Shown here one piece after another: positions 1 through 13,400 of a stretch of 64,000 nucleotides of DNA. The translations under genes were made by a program, and so were the position numbers. Each line of letters opens with the position of its first letter. Positions within the stretch are counted from its first letter, which is position 1. Below the pieces are notes generated by a model. That model made no database searches. It saw only the letters and a program-made list of their open reading frames with translations, and was not told the DNA's origin. This DNA is from Citrus sinensis (Eukaryota > Streptophyta > Magnoliopsida > Sapindales > Rutaceae), in the NCBI RefSeq assembly GCF_022201045.2, contig NC_068560.1:33381001-33445000 (forward strand), in the 5' to 3' direction.

Positions 1-1170
1 CAAAGTCAACTGGTGCATAGTTGAAAGTATTCCAAGTGATAGGGTAAAGTGTAGGCAACAAGAATACTGAACAAGTAAACAACACCTTCAAGAATGCTAT
101 GAGGCATATTGGCTTTCTTGCTTTGCCCAGATAGGATGGTCCTGGTTTTAAGTTTTTCTCCACCATCACCAGCCTTGCATATATTGGGATAGCATAACTA
201 CCCACCCATCCTGTTGTGTTAACGGATACGATAGCGGTGAATATGACATCAAGTTTTCAAATTTGGCAGTCCTAGAATCATGCTTACCGCCGCTCAGAGC
301 CACACTGCATGCATTTCTCGGAACCTTGTATTTTTGGTGAAGTTTTCTCCAAATTAGAGAGAATGGGATTCCATTGTCTCTTGATAATGTATAAACCTGT
401 AAATGATGGTGAAGAGTACTGTGTTAGATATTGCCATTAGGTTTTTGTTATGTCTATGCGATCTGAAAGTCGGATTTCAAAAATTTAAAGCTGATGTTGT
501 GAGAATGTTAGCATTTTTTCTTATGACTCTGGCAGCGGAAGCAGTAACTGAAAGTCCACAAAAGTAAAAAGATTCCCGAATGATACATAGGAAAACTACA
601 GCTCCAGCAGAATCATGAAACCTTCCATAGAATGCCTCATAGAATATCTGTGCAGGTACAAGTGCACCAGCTGTCTCATTGTTCTCATCATATCGATAGC
701 CAAAATCCTGTAATGTTACTCATTCATGTCAAATGAAATACTTTAATCAAGTTTAGGGGTTTTGCTATTTTATATAAACTTGTTACTAGTACAACGTTTC
801 CCAATAAATTAACAAGTTACAACATTTACGTTTCAGTTTTAACAAATCCCTTGAAATGTGAAGCAAAGATTAAGATGCTTGCAGAATAGCCGGATGCCGA
901 AAGTAAGTACCAAGGGTGGAAAGAATGGAGATCGGGCCAGTTCTATCGGCACCTTGTGTTTCTTCAGTTAGATGAGCTGCAGTGTCATAGCCATAAAGGT
1001 TGTAGTTGCTTAGAAGCACTGACAGGATTACTGCATAAGGTTCGCTGCTCACTCCGGTGGAGTCAGGAGACATTTCGAAATGAGAGAACGCGTATGAAGC
1101 TGTTTCTGCAGGCCTTGCCACCAGAGGAAGCATTATTATCACCACTAAACCCCAATCACCTGCAAATTTT
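1..1170 (-). pseudogene. Amino-acid permease (BAT1/GABA permease type) pseudogene, cut by the window edge
   Basis: Read on the minus strand, three stretches clearly match the plant bidirectional amino-acid transporter family (APC superfamily). About 1145-900 encodes NYNLYGYDTAAHLTEET. About 720-540 encodes FGYRYDENNETAGALVP and then GLSVTASAARV. About 400-1 encodes VYTLSRDNGIPFSLIW, then GWVGSYAIPIYARLVM and PGPSYLGKARKPICLIAF. Intron borders such as tttgcag are still recognisable, so this is a decayed gene copy and not a processed copy. Damage is seen directly: a frame change near 1155, frame loss after the ILSTLG stretch near 900, a TGA where the family has Cys in the WLCAA motif, and a frame change near 275. 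The N-terminal exons were not recognised in the DNA upstream (1171-7290). A functional product is unlikely. Family assignment is secure; the exact subfamily is not. Confidence 0.8.
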
Positions 1171-4100
1171 GTGCCGCTGTCGAGCTGAGAATTTCAAGTT
1201 TTAGAATATATATTCATCAAATGATAATATCTCATTTTTATTTTCGTCCATCACTAAAGTTAAGGGAGAGAGGGAAAAAAATAAGAAAAAAGAAAAAAGA
1301 AAAAAATACACACACCCCCACATACCCACCCAGAGACAAGTAGAAAATGAGTGGGGAATCTTTGAAAACCAAGTTGGACTTGGACAAGGGAAATAAACAA
1401 CAGATCCGTTTAAGAGTGATAAGGTTTATTGTGGAAAGTAACACGTATAAATGGGGGTGAACTGAGATAGAAGCAGCGGGTTATGCAGATTGTTTACATC
1501 ACGAGAGTGCTTTGGGAATGGGGTGAACTGAGATAGGAGTAGCGGGTCAAGTCGACTACTCAAATCGTAAGAGTGCCTTCGGAACATACAACCCAAAAAT
1601 TAGATAGGCTTTTTCGATTTTAGACCCATCATACTTATAGACATGACTCCTTTTTTGAAACCCAAAAGGTCACCCAAATACCATGGGCTTTTAATAAGGT
1701 TGGCCACTTGAAAACCTATAAATAAGCATTTTTTAATTATGTAATAATATTTATATTATTATTGTAATAATTTATCTTCCCCAATATGAACGTCACAATT
1801 CTAATGAGTAAACATCACTATTTTCGATGACATTTTAAACATCTACTTTATAATAATAAACAATAATTAGTGTCAATATCCAATTTGTAATCATGACATA
1901 AAACCAAGATATATATTACGCTGTAGGGATTGCATTATTCAGATAGAAGCAGTTGAGCTACTGATGATGTAGGGTTGATACTGTTCTTTCATTCAACGAA
2001 AAAGACTCTTGAAAATGAAAATGGGATTTGATGTTTAAAGAAGCAATTTGATTTTCATTCAGGAGTTGACTTGGTTTATAAATTTGTTTGGTTGGATTTT
2101 TGGTGTAAATGGTTGGCTTCATGATAAAACATGATAATGATCCACAAGTAAGATTCTTGATATTGGTTTTTCTCCTCTTATCTTACGTGACACACGCATA
2201 TATTGACTTTGTTTTATTTTACTTTTAGGTTTATACTTTATTCAAATATTTGAGATATATTCCAATATAAAATCCTCCAAATTAACACCGGCCTAAACTA
2301 AAAGTTTCATTTTATTTACTAATTTCAGTGCACGATCTCATTTTATTTGGGAAAATGAGAAAAATCGTTCTGAAGCAACATTATGATTAGCACTTAAAAT
2401 TAAAATAATCAATTAAAGCTTGCAATTGTCTAGAAGAAAGACATTGTGGCATTCCAATTACGGAAATTGTTGAGAAAGCCCTAATTCGGTTACACAGTTA
2501 GTTATGCAACTAAATTCAACACTAATTATCTAATCAATTAAGATTTAAAAATGTTTAATTAGCCACCATATTGGCCGACACATATCAAGAGTCAAGACTT
2601 CCTCTTTCACGTTATAAAATTCCAGGGCAAGAATATACACAAAAGTTTGCTTACAAATTAAATTAGGGTGAGATTAATTAATTAATTAAGTAATTAACTA
2701 ATCACAGCCAGAAGTCAGTCACATTCTTTGATTTCCCAAATGGAAATTGGTCCAACCGGATCAGAACCGACCACTTCAAAGACTTTGCTGTCATTTACAA
2801 TAAAATTTTCATTAATTTAATTAGTTTAAAATTTATTAAATAATTGACTGAATGGGGGTTTGGTTTTAGAAAATAAATAAATAAAGCAAGACAGAGATGA
2901 GAGACCAAAAAACCAAATCCATGTACAGACACCCTAGACCATTTCTCTGTCACCTCCATGAATGGCTTTGAAGAGACACCATTAGTCAGCACCATGTGAG
3001 TTTTGAAGAAGAAATGCAAGAAGAAGAGAGACTTTAATTTGATTCTTGAAATGTAAGAAAGGGAATCATATAATAATAAAAAATAATTATTAGTTCAATT
3101 AATAACTAATATTCATGCATATTTGCTCAATTGCTTGACTCGTATTCCCAGGCCAACCCCAATCCAAATACTGTATCTTGGGGGCATGAATTTGAGACCT
3201 TCCATGGCTGGCCTGGCTCCCTAAATCACTTAACAATAACAATATCAATCATGGCCGTCTGTTCCACTCCATAAGTTATATTATCCATGGTTCCGTTTTT
3301 TCGTTTAAATACTAACATTACATTACATTACAAGCTAAAGGTGTTTTCCAGTGTTTATCGGAATCCAGTCCCTAAATTAAATAGTAAATACTGTTATGTA
3401 CAGTGCTGTCCATATTTTTTAGTCTTTTTTTTTTCTTGTTTTTGAATTGAATTGAAGTCAATGTTCACATATTTTACTTCCAAAGAGGACTTTTTAATCA
3501 ACCGAAAAAAAAAAAGTTCTATAAAATTTGACCAATTTTTTTTGTGTTATATGCACTCATCAAATAAAATGAAATTATATGTGTTTCTTTAGTATACACG
3601 ATACACTCAAGCTGAAATGCTCAATCTCACCGGCTAAAATATGAATCATGGTAATTGTCAAATTTTAACTAAGCTTGTTTACCGATCTTAACTAAGCGTT
3701 ATAAATATTATTGAAATTATAATTACTTTAAGGAGTGCCCGTTAGTTATTTAGCTAGTAAATCTCCTACTGTAGTACAAAAAAAATAAGGAGAATCAAAC
3801 TCTGCTCACACATGTGAAAATGGAATTCGGCCATCTAATTACTAATATGTATAGAAATAAATAAAACTATCTTTACTAGCTGAAAATTTTGATAGAAAAT
3901 TACTATGCAAAAAAAAAAAAATAATCATACATCAAATCTTTACACTTCATTTAAACCTTGTTGGTATCAAAATTGGATAGTTGAACCCTAAAAGCTCTAG
4001 CACTAAATTATTTAATAAATATTAGTTGTTGTTATTTGAAAACTAAATTAGTTTGATCGTTTACCCCATTACTTGTACGATGAAAAAAAAAATTATATTT

Positions 4101-7100
4101 ATAAAATTTGATCGTTTACCCACCATTTGTATCATTGTAAAAAAATCATATTTACAACACAATATTAAGTTTTATTTCATCCTCCCCCCCCCCCCCACCC
4201 TAAAACTGCATCTTAACACCAAACATGAATTTAAGCATGGATTTTTGTTTTAAATCTGAAAATGGGTTAAATATGTAAAGTTTATTTCAGTTAATTAATT
4301 TGGGGATAGCCTCTAGTTCAGAACTTTATTAATTTAATTTCTTATTTACAACATGGAGTTGACCTTTGACCATCAAACACGTGTTCAGAAGTTCGTCCAA
4401 CAAAGTTCACATTAATTGCAATTCAAAAAAAAGAAAGCCTCACATTAATTAATACTAGATTGGTAATTAACGTGTAAAATAAATTATTGTTAAAAAAGAA
4501 TTAAGAAAACTTCTTCCGCTTTTAGAAAACCTAGGAGTCACTCTTGTATTATTATTATTATTATTATTATTGGAATATACATAATAAATGAACTGATTTT
4601 ATTATTTAAATAGAAAAAGAAGTTACCATTATGTGGCAAACACATCAACCTTGTGCAAATCATTGTGTGGTTGTGAAAGCATAAGGTAAATAATCACTTA
4701 ATAACATATGAAAATTAATTTTTTTATTTGTTAAGAGAGTTTTACCGTCCTCGTGGTCTTATTCGATTTGAATTTGAATTAATTGGAGTTTAATGTAGTA
4801 TTCGGATACCACATGATCTCCTGTAAAAAAAAAAAAAATTAATTTTATAATGAAGTCAAGTCGTATGATGCACGAACTGCATACAATTTTTGTTTTCCGA
4901 ATTTATATACACCACGTTGTTTTTAAATTATTATAAGTACAAATTATAAAGTAATAATGAGTTGAAATCCCAGCTAGCTAGATCGGGGGTGATGTGAGTT
5001 CAAGCATCGAATAATAATAGAATAGTAATTTGCTTTCATATTAAACAGACACCAAATCATGCAACGTGGCACAAGCTCATCTTTGTGGTGTATAATAATA
5101 ATAATAATAATATATATGATAAGATCTGGGCATGCCAATGATGCAATCTGCGGCTGTTAGATCAACAAAAAATTTCTACTTTGGTTGTCAAAGTAGTACC
5201 ACAAGTACAGCAATGAATTAAATTAAATCTCTAACTTAAGTTCTTGATCAGACGGCCAAGATCATCTGTCATTCGTTGACTGCATCCTAAAATTCAAACA
5301 TCTCGGGTCAAAGATCAGAAGGCCAACACGGTTGTTCCATTTACAGATCACGAGTCCCTTGAAAAAAAAAAAAAGGAAAAAAAATATGAAAAAACGAATT
5401 GCTGATTTTAGCATCGACAATGCAATCTCATGTTTAGAGGGTTATTAAATTTTTATCTTTTAAATAAATTTTTTGTGTGAATTATTATTGGTCCAAATAT
5501 GAAAAAAAAAAGAGATAAAAAAATTGGTGATATGTTAAGAGAAAAGTACTAATTGTTTGAATGTATCATAGTTAAAAAATGTGCCACGTATACATAACAA
5601 CAAGAAATTTAACTGGTTCGAACGATTGCAGATGGGTGACCAAAAAATGTTACAGCCGTTTACTCAAAACGTTAATGAAGAGAAGCTGAAGCCGCATCTC
5701 CTCCAACAAGCATCCTACTTGAGAGTTCATTCTAACCTTCAAAATTAGAATGCTTATCAAAATGGTGTAGCCAAATTAATGCCTTTTCCTATTATTGTAA
5801 ACATTAACAAACAACATATAAGAGCACCCAATACAAAATTTCATAAGTTCTTATTTAAAATTTTATATCAGAATTAATTTCTAAAAAAAAAAAAAACCCA
5901 AATCGATATATCATTAAAGAGCATTTGGAGATGGAAGCAACACTTACAATGAGATCGCGGACTCAGTTTTTCCATCAACGATCAACGACATAGATCAAAG
6001 GCAAAATAGGCAACTAACAAAAAGAAACAAGCAAATTAGAACATACTTTACAAAAAAATGCCGTAGAATTGGGTGATAAAATGTTGTAGAAGTGGGTGAT
6101 TATCGATGGCCAAGAATCACAAGAAATATTAATAGTGGCATCCGACCGACCAGCCAAGTCGCAAGAAAAAGAACACCGGTGGCGACGATTTTTTAGGCGG
6201 AGACGCAGCAGTCTTATACATGGATCGACTACGATTTGGTTATTTTGTTTCAATTTGACAGCACCAATTTCTTTTATCCCCTTCACAATCCCTCGTCCAT
6301 TTTCCACTGTAAAAATTTTTGACACCATTTGGTCCAGTTGTCCATTACATAAGACTTAAACCAATTCAACCACTTTTTCCCCATGTTACTACTTTCCCAT
6401 AAAGTGAACATTATCCGTTGGATTAGATTTTAGCACAGTTGAAGGGCTGAGATTCACCAGGATGTATGTAAGAGAAATTATAACTTAGCAATTGCCTGAA
6501 AAAATTATGGGAGTTGACACAATCAAATAAATTAAAGGTTGATGATATTTTTGTTAATTGAGTCATTTTTCTTGCTTTTCTTAACCCTCAAACTGAGCCT
6601 AAAAATCAGTGTACCTTTATTTTAACCTTTAATTTTTTTTTTTTTTTGTTATATCATATGATCACTTGTAACTCAAGAGACAAGAGCATGTTAAATGCGT
6701 AAATGTGAAAAGGTAATAAGGTCAACACGATCGACGTCAGTCGGCTGAGATTTGAATTATGCAAGCGAAACGATCAGAAAAAAAAAAAAAAAGATAAAAG
6801 AAAATTAATTAATCACAAGATAGGTACTTCTTGCCCTAAATTATCTGCATCACATGACAGACGTGGTACCATGCACCGTGTCACTATAAACCCACTTCTA
6901 ATATCGTCGTGCCTGAAGACTAAGCTAATTAGAGGAGAACTATTTGATGAGTGGAGCCGTACGTGAATTTATGGTGCTCGAATTCATCAACACCACGAAC
7001 ATGATTTCCACGTGGCAGATAAATAAAGATGATTAACACAATTAGCTAAATAATTATGGGGAATTAATAAAGTATTATATCTGTATACTCACCTGAAGAA

Positions 7101-7290
7101 GTTAGTATATGCTTAATTGTGTGGTATATTTATTGGCAGAGTATTGACTTTAATTTTTTTTTTTTATGAAATTAAAATATAATAATGTCACCGTCCCACC
7201 ACAACTTGCCCTAACGGCTGCTTCATTAAAAAGCAAAAAATCACAAATTAATTATTAAGAAAATAAAAGTTGACAAATTTTCATATGGCG
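1171..7290. other. Intergenic DNA between permease pseudogene and ACO5
   Basis: AT-rich DNA with many homopolymer runs and no reading frame I can assign to a protein. It holds a diverged tandem repeat (1453-1583), a 12-C run (4185-4196), and short TTA and ATA microsatellites near 4545-4570 and 5090-5110. Overlapping frames near 6014-6359 on both strands have no recognisable domain. Confidence 0.6.
1453..1583. repeat. Diverged two-copy tandem repeat, about 65 bp
   Basis: Copy one (about 1453-1517) and copy two (about 1520-1583) both start with ggggtgaactgagata, continue through agcgggt, and end with a (c/t)gagagtgc or taagagtgcc block. Central bases differ, so the duplication is old. It is not in any gene. 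Confidence 0.6.
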
Positions 7291-7310
7291 GGAAGCGCCG
7301 TTATAAATAA
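7287..7310 (+). promoter_or_regulatory. ACO5 core promoter: TATA box plus E2F-like motif
   Basis: A TATA-like ttataaataa lies at 7301-7310, about 135 bp before the ACO5 start codon. Immediately upstream at 7287-7294 is ggcgggaa, which resembles an E2F site. A CT run (about 7376-7397) lies in the presumed leader. Only the TATA assignment is reasonably safe; the E2F reading is a motif match. Confidence 0.5.
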
Positions 7311-7443
7311 CCCTTTGCTGTTAACCCTCTCTTCACATTCACAAACACAAAGCAAATTTCGCACTCTCGTTGACAACTCTCTCTCTCTCTCCCCCTCACT
7401 TTTCTTTCGTACAGTCTTTGTTTGCTGATTCTTGACGGAAAAA

Positions 7444-8706
<1,263 letters not shown>

Positions 8707-10496
8707 AATGCAAAAAAGAAGATGGAACTTCACCATCAGAAAAATGAAAAGTTTAACATTTTCCTTTTTCCTTTTTTGGGGGTTAATGTCTATTCATAGA
8801 AGAAGGCTTGTTCCTCTTTAATTACATTTGTAGAGGAGGATAGAAAGCTGAAGTGAAGTACCTAGTGTGTTTTAATTTAGATTGCTATTTGCTATTACAT
8901 TCTATGTAATCATGGGATATGATTAAATTGTACTTTGTTAATTACCGTTTGCTTTGTACAATAGTTCCTAGTTTTATTACTATATTGATTGTACTATTAA
9001 GTACAAAAGCTGTATTTTCCTGTAAGATATCATCTGGATTGTTTCTCGCAGTCATGTCATTTGCGGCCTCAAATTCAACAGTAAAAATTAATATTCGTAC
9101 AAACACACCCAATTTGCATGAGAGTTTTGGTTAATGTCATAAACTTTGTAAGAGTTCATACATTAAGGTACCTGCTGTCCGAATCAAATTTCATCACTCG
9201 AGTCATGCACAAAGAACAGTCATCACACTTACATTTTAGCTCACAAATTTCTTGCCCAGAAAGAGACATGACGTTAACACATGAAATGACCCTTTTTTTA
9301 CCCCCCTCAAGCAGCAAATTGAGCAGACAGCAATTTTATTATCAAAATGTTTCAAGTAACCCCGGGTCCCCGCTATCACTGGGGCACATTCAGACTGATT
9401 ATTCTGATGAATTTGAACTTTTTAAAGTAAATACCTGTCTTTTGAAGCTTAGGTGGTTTTATATATTTAACAATGATTGAATGCCAGTCATTACAGATGG
9501 GCAACAGAGACAATGTTTGCAATGATCAAATAAGATACATTCTTTGTCACGTGGTGTCCTATTCTGATTGAGCATTTTTTTCATATGATTATGAACCTTC
9601 CTCTCTTACAATAATTTTTTCATATGATTATGAATCTTACTCTCCTAAGGCTCTGATTAATACTGTAGTTGGATAATTATATTTTAAACACTTCCTGTTG
9701 TTTGAAAGTTAAATTAAATTTACATCACACTTGTACGACAAAATGTCCATAAAATCTTCATTATTTTTGTCAAAAATTTCAAAATTAATTTCGAATTATC
9801 TCCTCATAAAATGATAATTTTTAAAATATCTCCTAAATTATTATAAATGTCCACTTACCCTCATTTTCTTAGGTAGACAACAAAATTTTCATGAACACAC
9901 CTCTATAATTTATGTAAGTTGAGATTTACAATAATTTAAAAAATATTTTAAAAATTATCATTTTACAAGAGCATAATTGAAAATTTATCCAAATTATTAT
10001 TTAAAAATCATATTTATCACATACTATAATTTTTCATTTTATAACTACAATTTTCTTTTCTATGACAATCGGGGTGACTTTTAAGACTCACCTCAACACC
10101 AAAAGAGCCTTAGGCCCTCAGGGACATTCCCACGTACAAGTGGAGCAGCGTGTCACAAAGGAATAAAATAAGCAGGAAACAGTTCACCTAAGCAAGCAAA
10201 ATATCAATCATATGTCGGCCCCAGAAAAGAACAGCAACAGTAGATTTTCATTATTGTATTTTATTGGAAGATACACTCGCAATTTTTAGTATCAAAAATG
10301 AAGAAAACAGGTTAAAAACGGAAGTATAAATCCGGCTAACTCAACCTTCACGTGGAAGTTAATGTTAGTACTTGTAGTATTTTATCTATGTAACTTCAAT
10401 TTTCTGTAGTCTTAACCCTTAACATCTGTACAATAATTTACACAAACCTCATTCCTGGGTTGGGAATGGAGTAGGTTCTCTTCAGTTTTGGAGGCT
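8707..10496. other. Intergenic DNA between convergent ACO5 and NADK2
   Basis: Contains the ACO5 3' UTR, a 39-bp near-perfect tandem duplication (about 9575-9652, both copies containing catatgattatgaa) and a MITE (9647-10112). No other gene is supported; the frames at 8919-9480 have no recognisable content. Confidence 0.6.
9647..10112. mobile_element. MITE copy A, AT-rich, terminal aaggctct/agagcctt
   Basis: The inverted ends cctaaggctct (9644-9654) and agagccttagg (10105-10115) bracket about 460 bp of AT-rich non-coding DNA. The right arm (about 9983-10112) is clearly homologous to the right arm of the element at 46872-47133: both carry attatttaaaaat, then cataactacaa/tataactaca and a terminal gag(g)t block. 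The TAA/TTA next to the ends suggests a PIF/Harbinger (Tourist-like) origin, but the flanks are not an identical direct repeat, so the superfamily is tentative. Confidence 0.55.
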
Positions 10497-13400
10497 TCAA
10501 AGGGCCTTCTGATCAAGCCTTTCATTCCAGTTCAAGCAGCGAACCAAGCTGTGAAACCAGTCACCGGTTTGGTCTGATTTGTTAACTGTTGGAATCGGGT
10601 GTTCGCTCATGAATATTCTGACAGAATCTCCTCTAGAGAGTTGCTGCCTTCTCTTTCCATCAAAAGAAACCCATGCATTGCTTCGAGCATCATCAGGAAT
10701 CTGTTTAGTTAAGACGATGTTAAATCCCCAAAATTGAGAGAATGTAAGACAAGAAATGTATCTGATAAGCCCAGATTGTTTCAGAAGGCATAGGTATATG
10801 TTAGAGAAATTCTCCATATAAACTCAAAATTTAGCAGAATGTATGTACTGTGTTTAATCTAAAACACAGTACTTTATCCAAATATAAAATATACGAAAAC
10901 CTAACGAATCCCAACTTAAAACAGCATGAAAATGACTGATTGGACTAATTGCCCTGCAAAAAATGACTAATTTCTGTTTCTCTCTTAGCCCAACTTAAAA
11001 TTTTTCCATTATATGCTTGCAGATATCTATCAAGCAATGAGAATAAAATAGTTATTTCCTTCATGTTATGCCAAACACGATAGAGCAAGATTAATTTTTT
11101 TTTTTTTCCCTTAGTCCAGTGTAAGCACTGTGTCAACTCCATGGCAAAAATTAGGATATACAGACGATGTGGAACAGCAAAGGCACAATTAAAACATATG
11201 AATCAAGAAAAAAGTTTCAATCTTGGAAAATCAATAAAATATTGATTAGATGAAGAAACAAAGTTCTTACCTTCAACAAGATATGAAAAAAGGTTCAAAA
11301 ATCAATTACATGCAGTACCAAAAAATAATAGTAATTTTACCTTTAATTCAAGCCTGGCAGAATCTGGAAGTATTACTGGTCTAAAAGAGAGGGAGTGTGG
11401 GCAGATTGGTGTGAAAAGCATGCATGGAACATTTGGGTGTACCTGCATTCCCAATTATATGTTGGAAGATACATAAAACCTCAGTATAGGTAATAGTAGA
11501 AATTGGAACACCAGTCAAAAAACTTGTTGCAGCAAAAATATTTACACATATGTATAAATATTTTATTCTAAAGTGACAAAAAAAAGGTGCATAATTCCTG
11601 AATACAAAAATCTATATTCAGCAGAAAGAATTTCCAGGAATGATATATCATAAATTCATAATTTTACAACTCAGGAAGACAGATTACCATGGAACCTCCA
11701 GCAGCTGTAGAGTAAGCAGTACTTCCTGTAGGTGTGGCTACTATGACTCCGTCACCTTGCACCTAAAAGAGAACTGCCAAACTAAGAGCATGCCAATATA
11801 ATTTAGAAAAAAGCAGTGATGTGTTACACTGTAAGTTTTAGATTCGTGATGTATGGTAACCGTAACTCTGCTTTTTCTATGAAAGTTCAGGCATAATTGA
11901 AGAAAAATATTTTTACATTAAGAAAGCAATTCACTGGCCTCACCTTGGTTATAAGTCGGTCATGTTCATAACATTCAATCTTAGAAAGGTATGGATTAGA
12001 ACCCCGGTCAACAACAACCTCATTGAGGACATCAAATACTTTCCCAGGCATTGCTTTACCATTGCGGAATATTTCACAACAGAGGCGCATTCTAAGAGTT
12101 ATATATACACCATCCAGCGTGTTATTCCCATAGATGACCTGCCGTAGGTCCTGTCTGTAGTCTTCAAACTAGATCACAAACAAAAACAATAGCAAGTTGG
12201 ACAAATGACTTATAAAGAATGAAACAGTGAAAGGAAGCATAACGAGTTTAGATAAGAGCTTACAGGATGAGAGGTGAGAAATCCCAGAGATCCAAGATTA
12301 AATGATATAACAGGAGGAACTGCACCTCTAAACAAATTCGATGCATGGAGTATGACCCCATCTCCGCCCAAGCAGGCCACAAAATCAACCCTCTCATGAA
12401 GATCGCTGCATACATGGCATCCAACGGGGTAAATAATTTCCAATCAGGTACAAGGAGTATTATAATAGACATCTACATTGGCGCACATTATATTAAAATA
12501 TCAATACCTGGTATCTTGAAGATAAAAGGTCTGAACAAATCCAAACCCTGGGATTCTAGCAAATATGTCGTGCACATCTGGCTCAACAAGAATATTCATC
12601 TTCTCTTGGTGATACAAGAAAGAAGCAACCTGCTCATCAGATCTAGAAATGAGTTATAGCAGCTACATATTTATAGAGTGGATATGGAAATACAGATCAG
12701 CAATGTAGAAGGTTTAGTTGACATATTATCAAGTAGAGCAACTGAAACACAATAATATGCATCTTCTTAATACAAACATTTGTTTAGATGTAAGAATCGC
12801 TTCAAAGTGAAATTCAAAAAACTATTTTGACATTACATAAAAGACTTTGCATGGTACCTCTTTAGCTTCTTCCATGAGTGCTGGCCCAGGCTTTTTCAAC
12901 ACTAATACGGTCCTTGGCGTAGTTTTCCACATAAGCATCTGTTGCTGGGTGCTAGGATGAGTGAAGGCCAAGGAGGACTCGGTCACCTTTTCCCGGTTAC
13001 AAGAGAATCCATCTGTTCGCACCAAAAACATTTCTGCTTTCTTTCTTGACTGCACCCTTACAACACCAGTTGAAGAAGCACACATATTTCCTTCAATTGG
13101 TCCCAAGTCATCATCACCTGAATTCGAGGGTTTCCCGTTGCTCCTCCGAACATCCCTAACAGAACTGGAAATGACTTGTTCGTCTAAATTCTTAGTCACA
13201 GAGGTCAAGAGATTTGCTTCAGTCATGGAACTCCTGTCCCCTCTATCAAATCCGTTCGTACTAAAACCAGCTGAAACATAACCATTATTGTCTGAAGACT
13301 TCTCACTTCCAGCAGGTAAATTTTGATGGTTCGGAGATAGATTATTTCCACTAAGTGACCACTGGGAATATCTTGTCTCTGCAACTCCGGATACAGGACC

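Noticed and set aside
4709-4845. SINE-like sequence with an A-rich tail
   Set aside because: Similar flanks exist but are low complexity, and no clear A or B box is present.
6014-6359. Overlapping open frames on both strands
   Set aside because: Neither translation contains a recognisable domain, and there are no splice or promoter signals.
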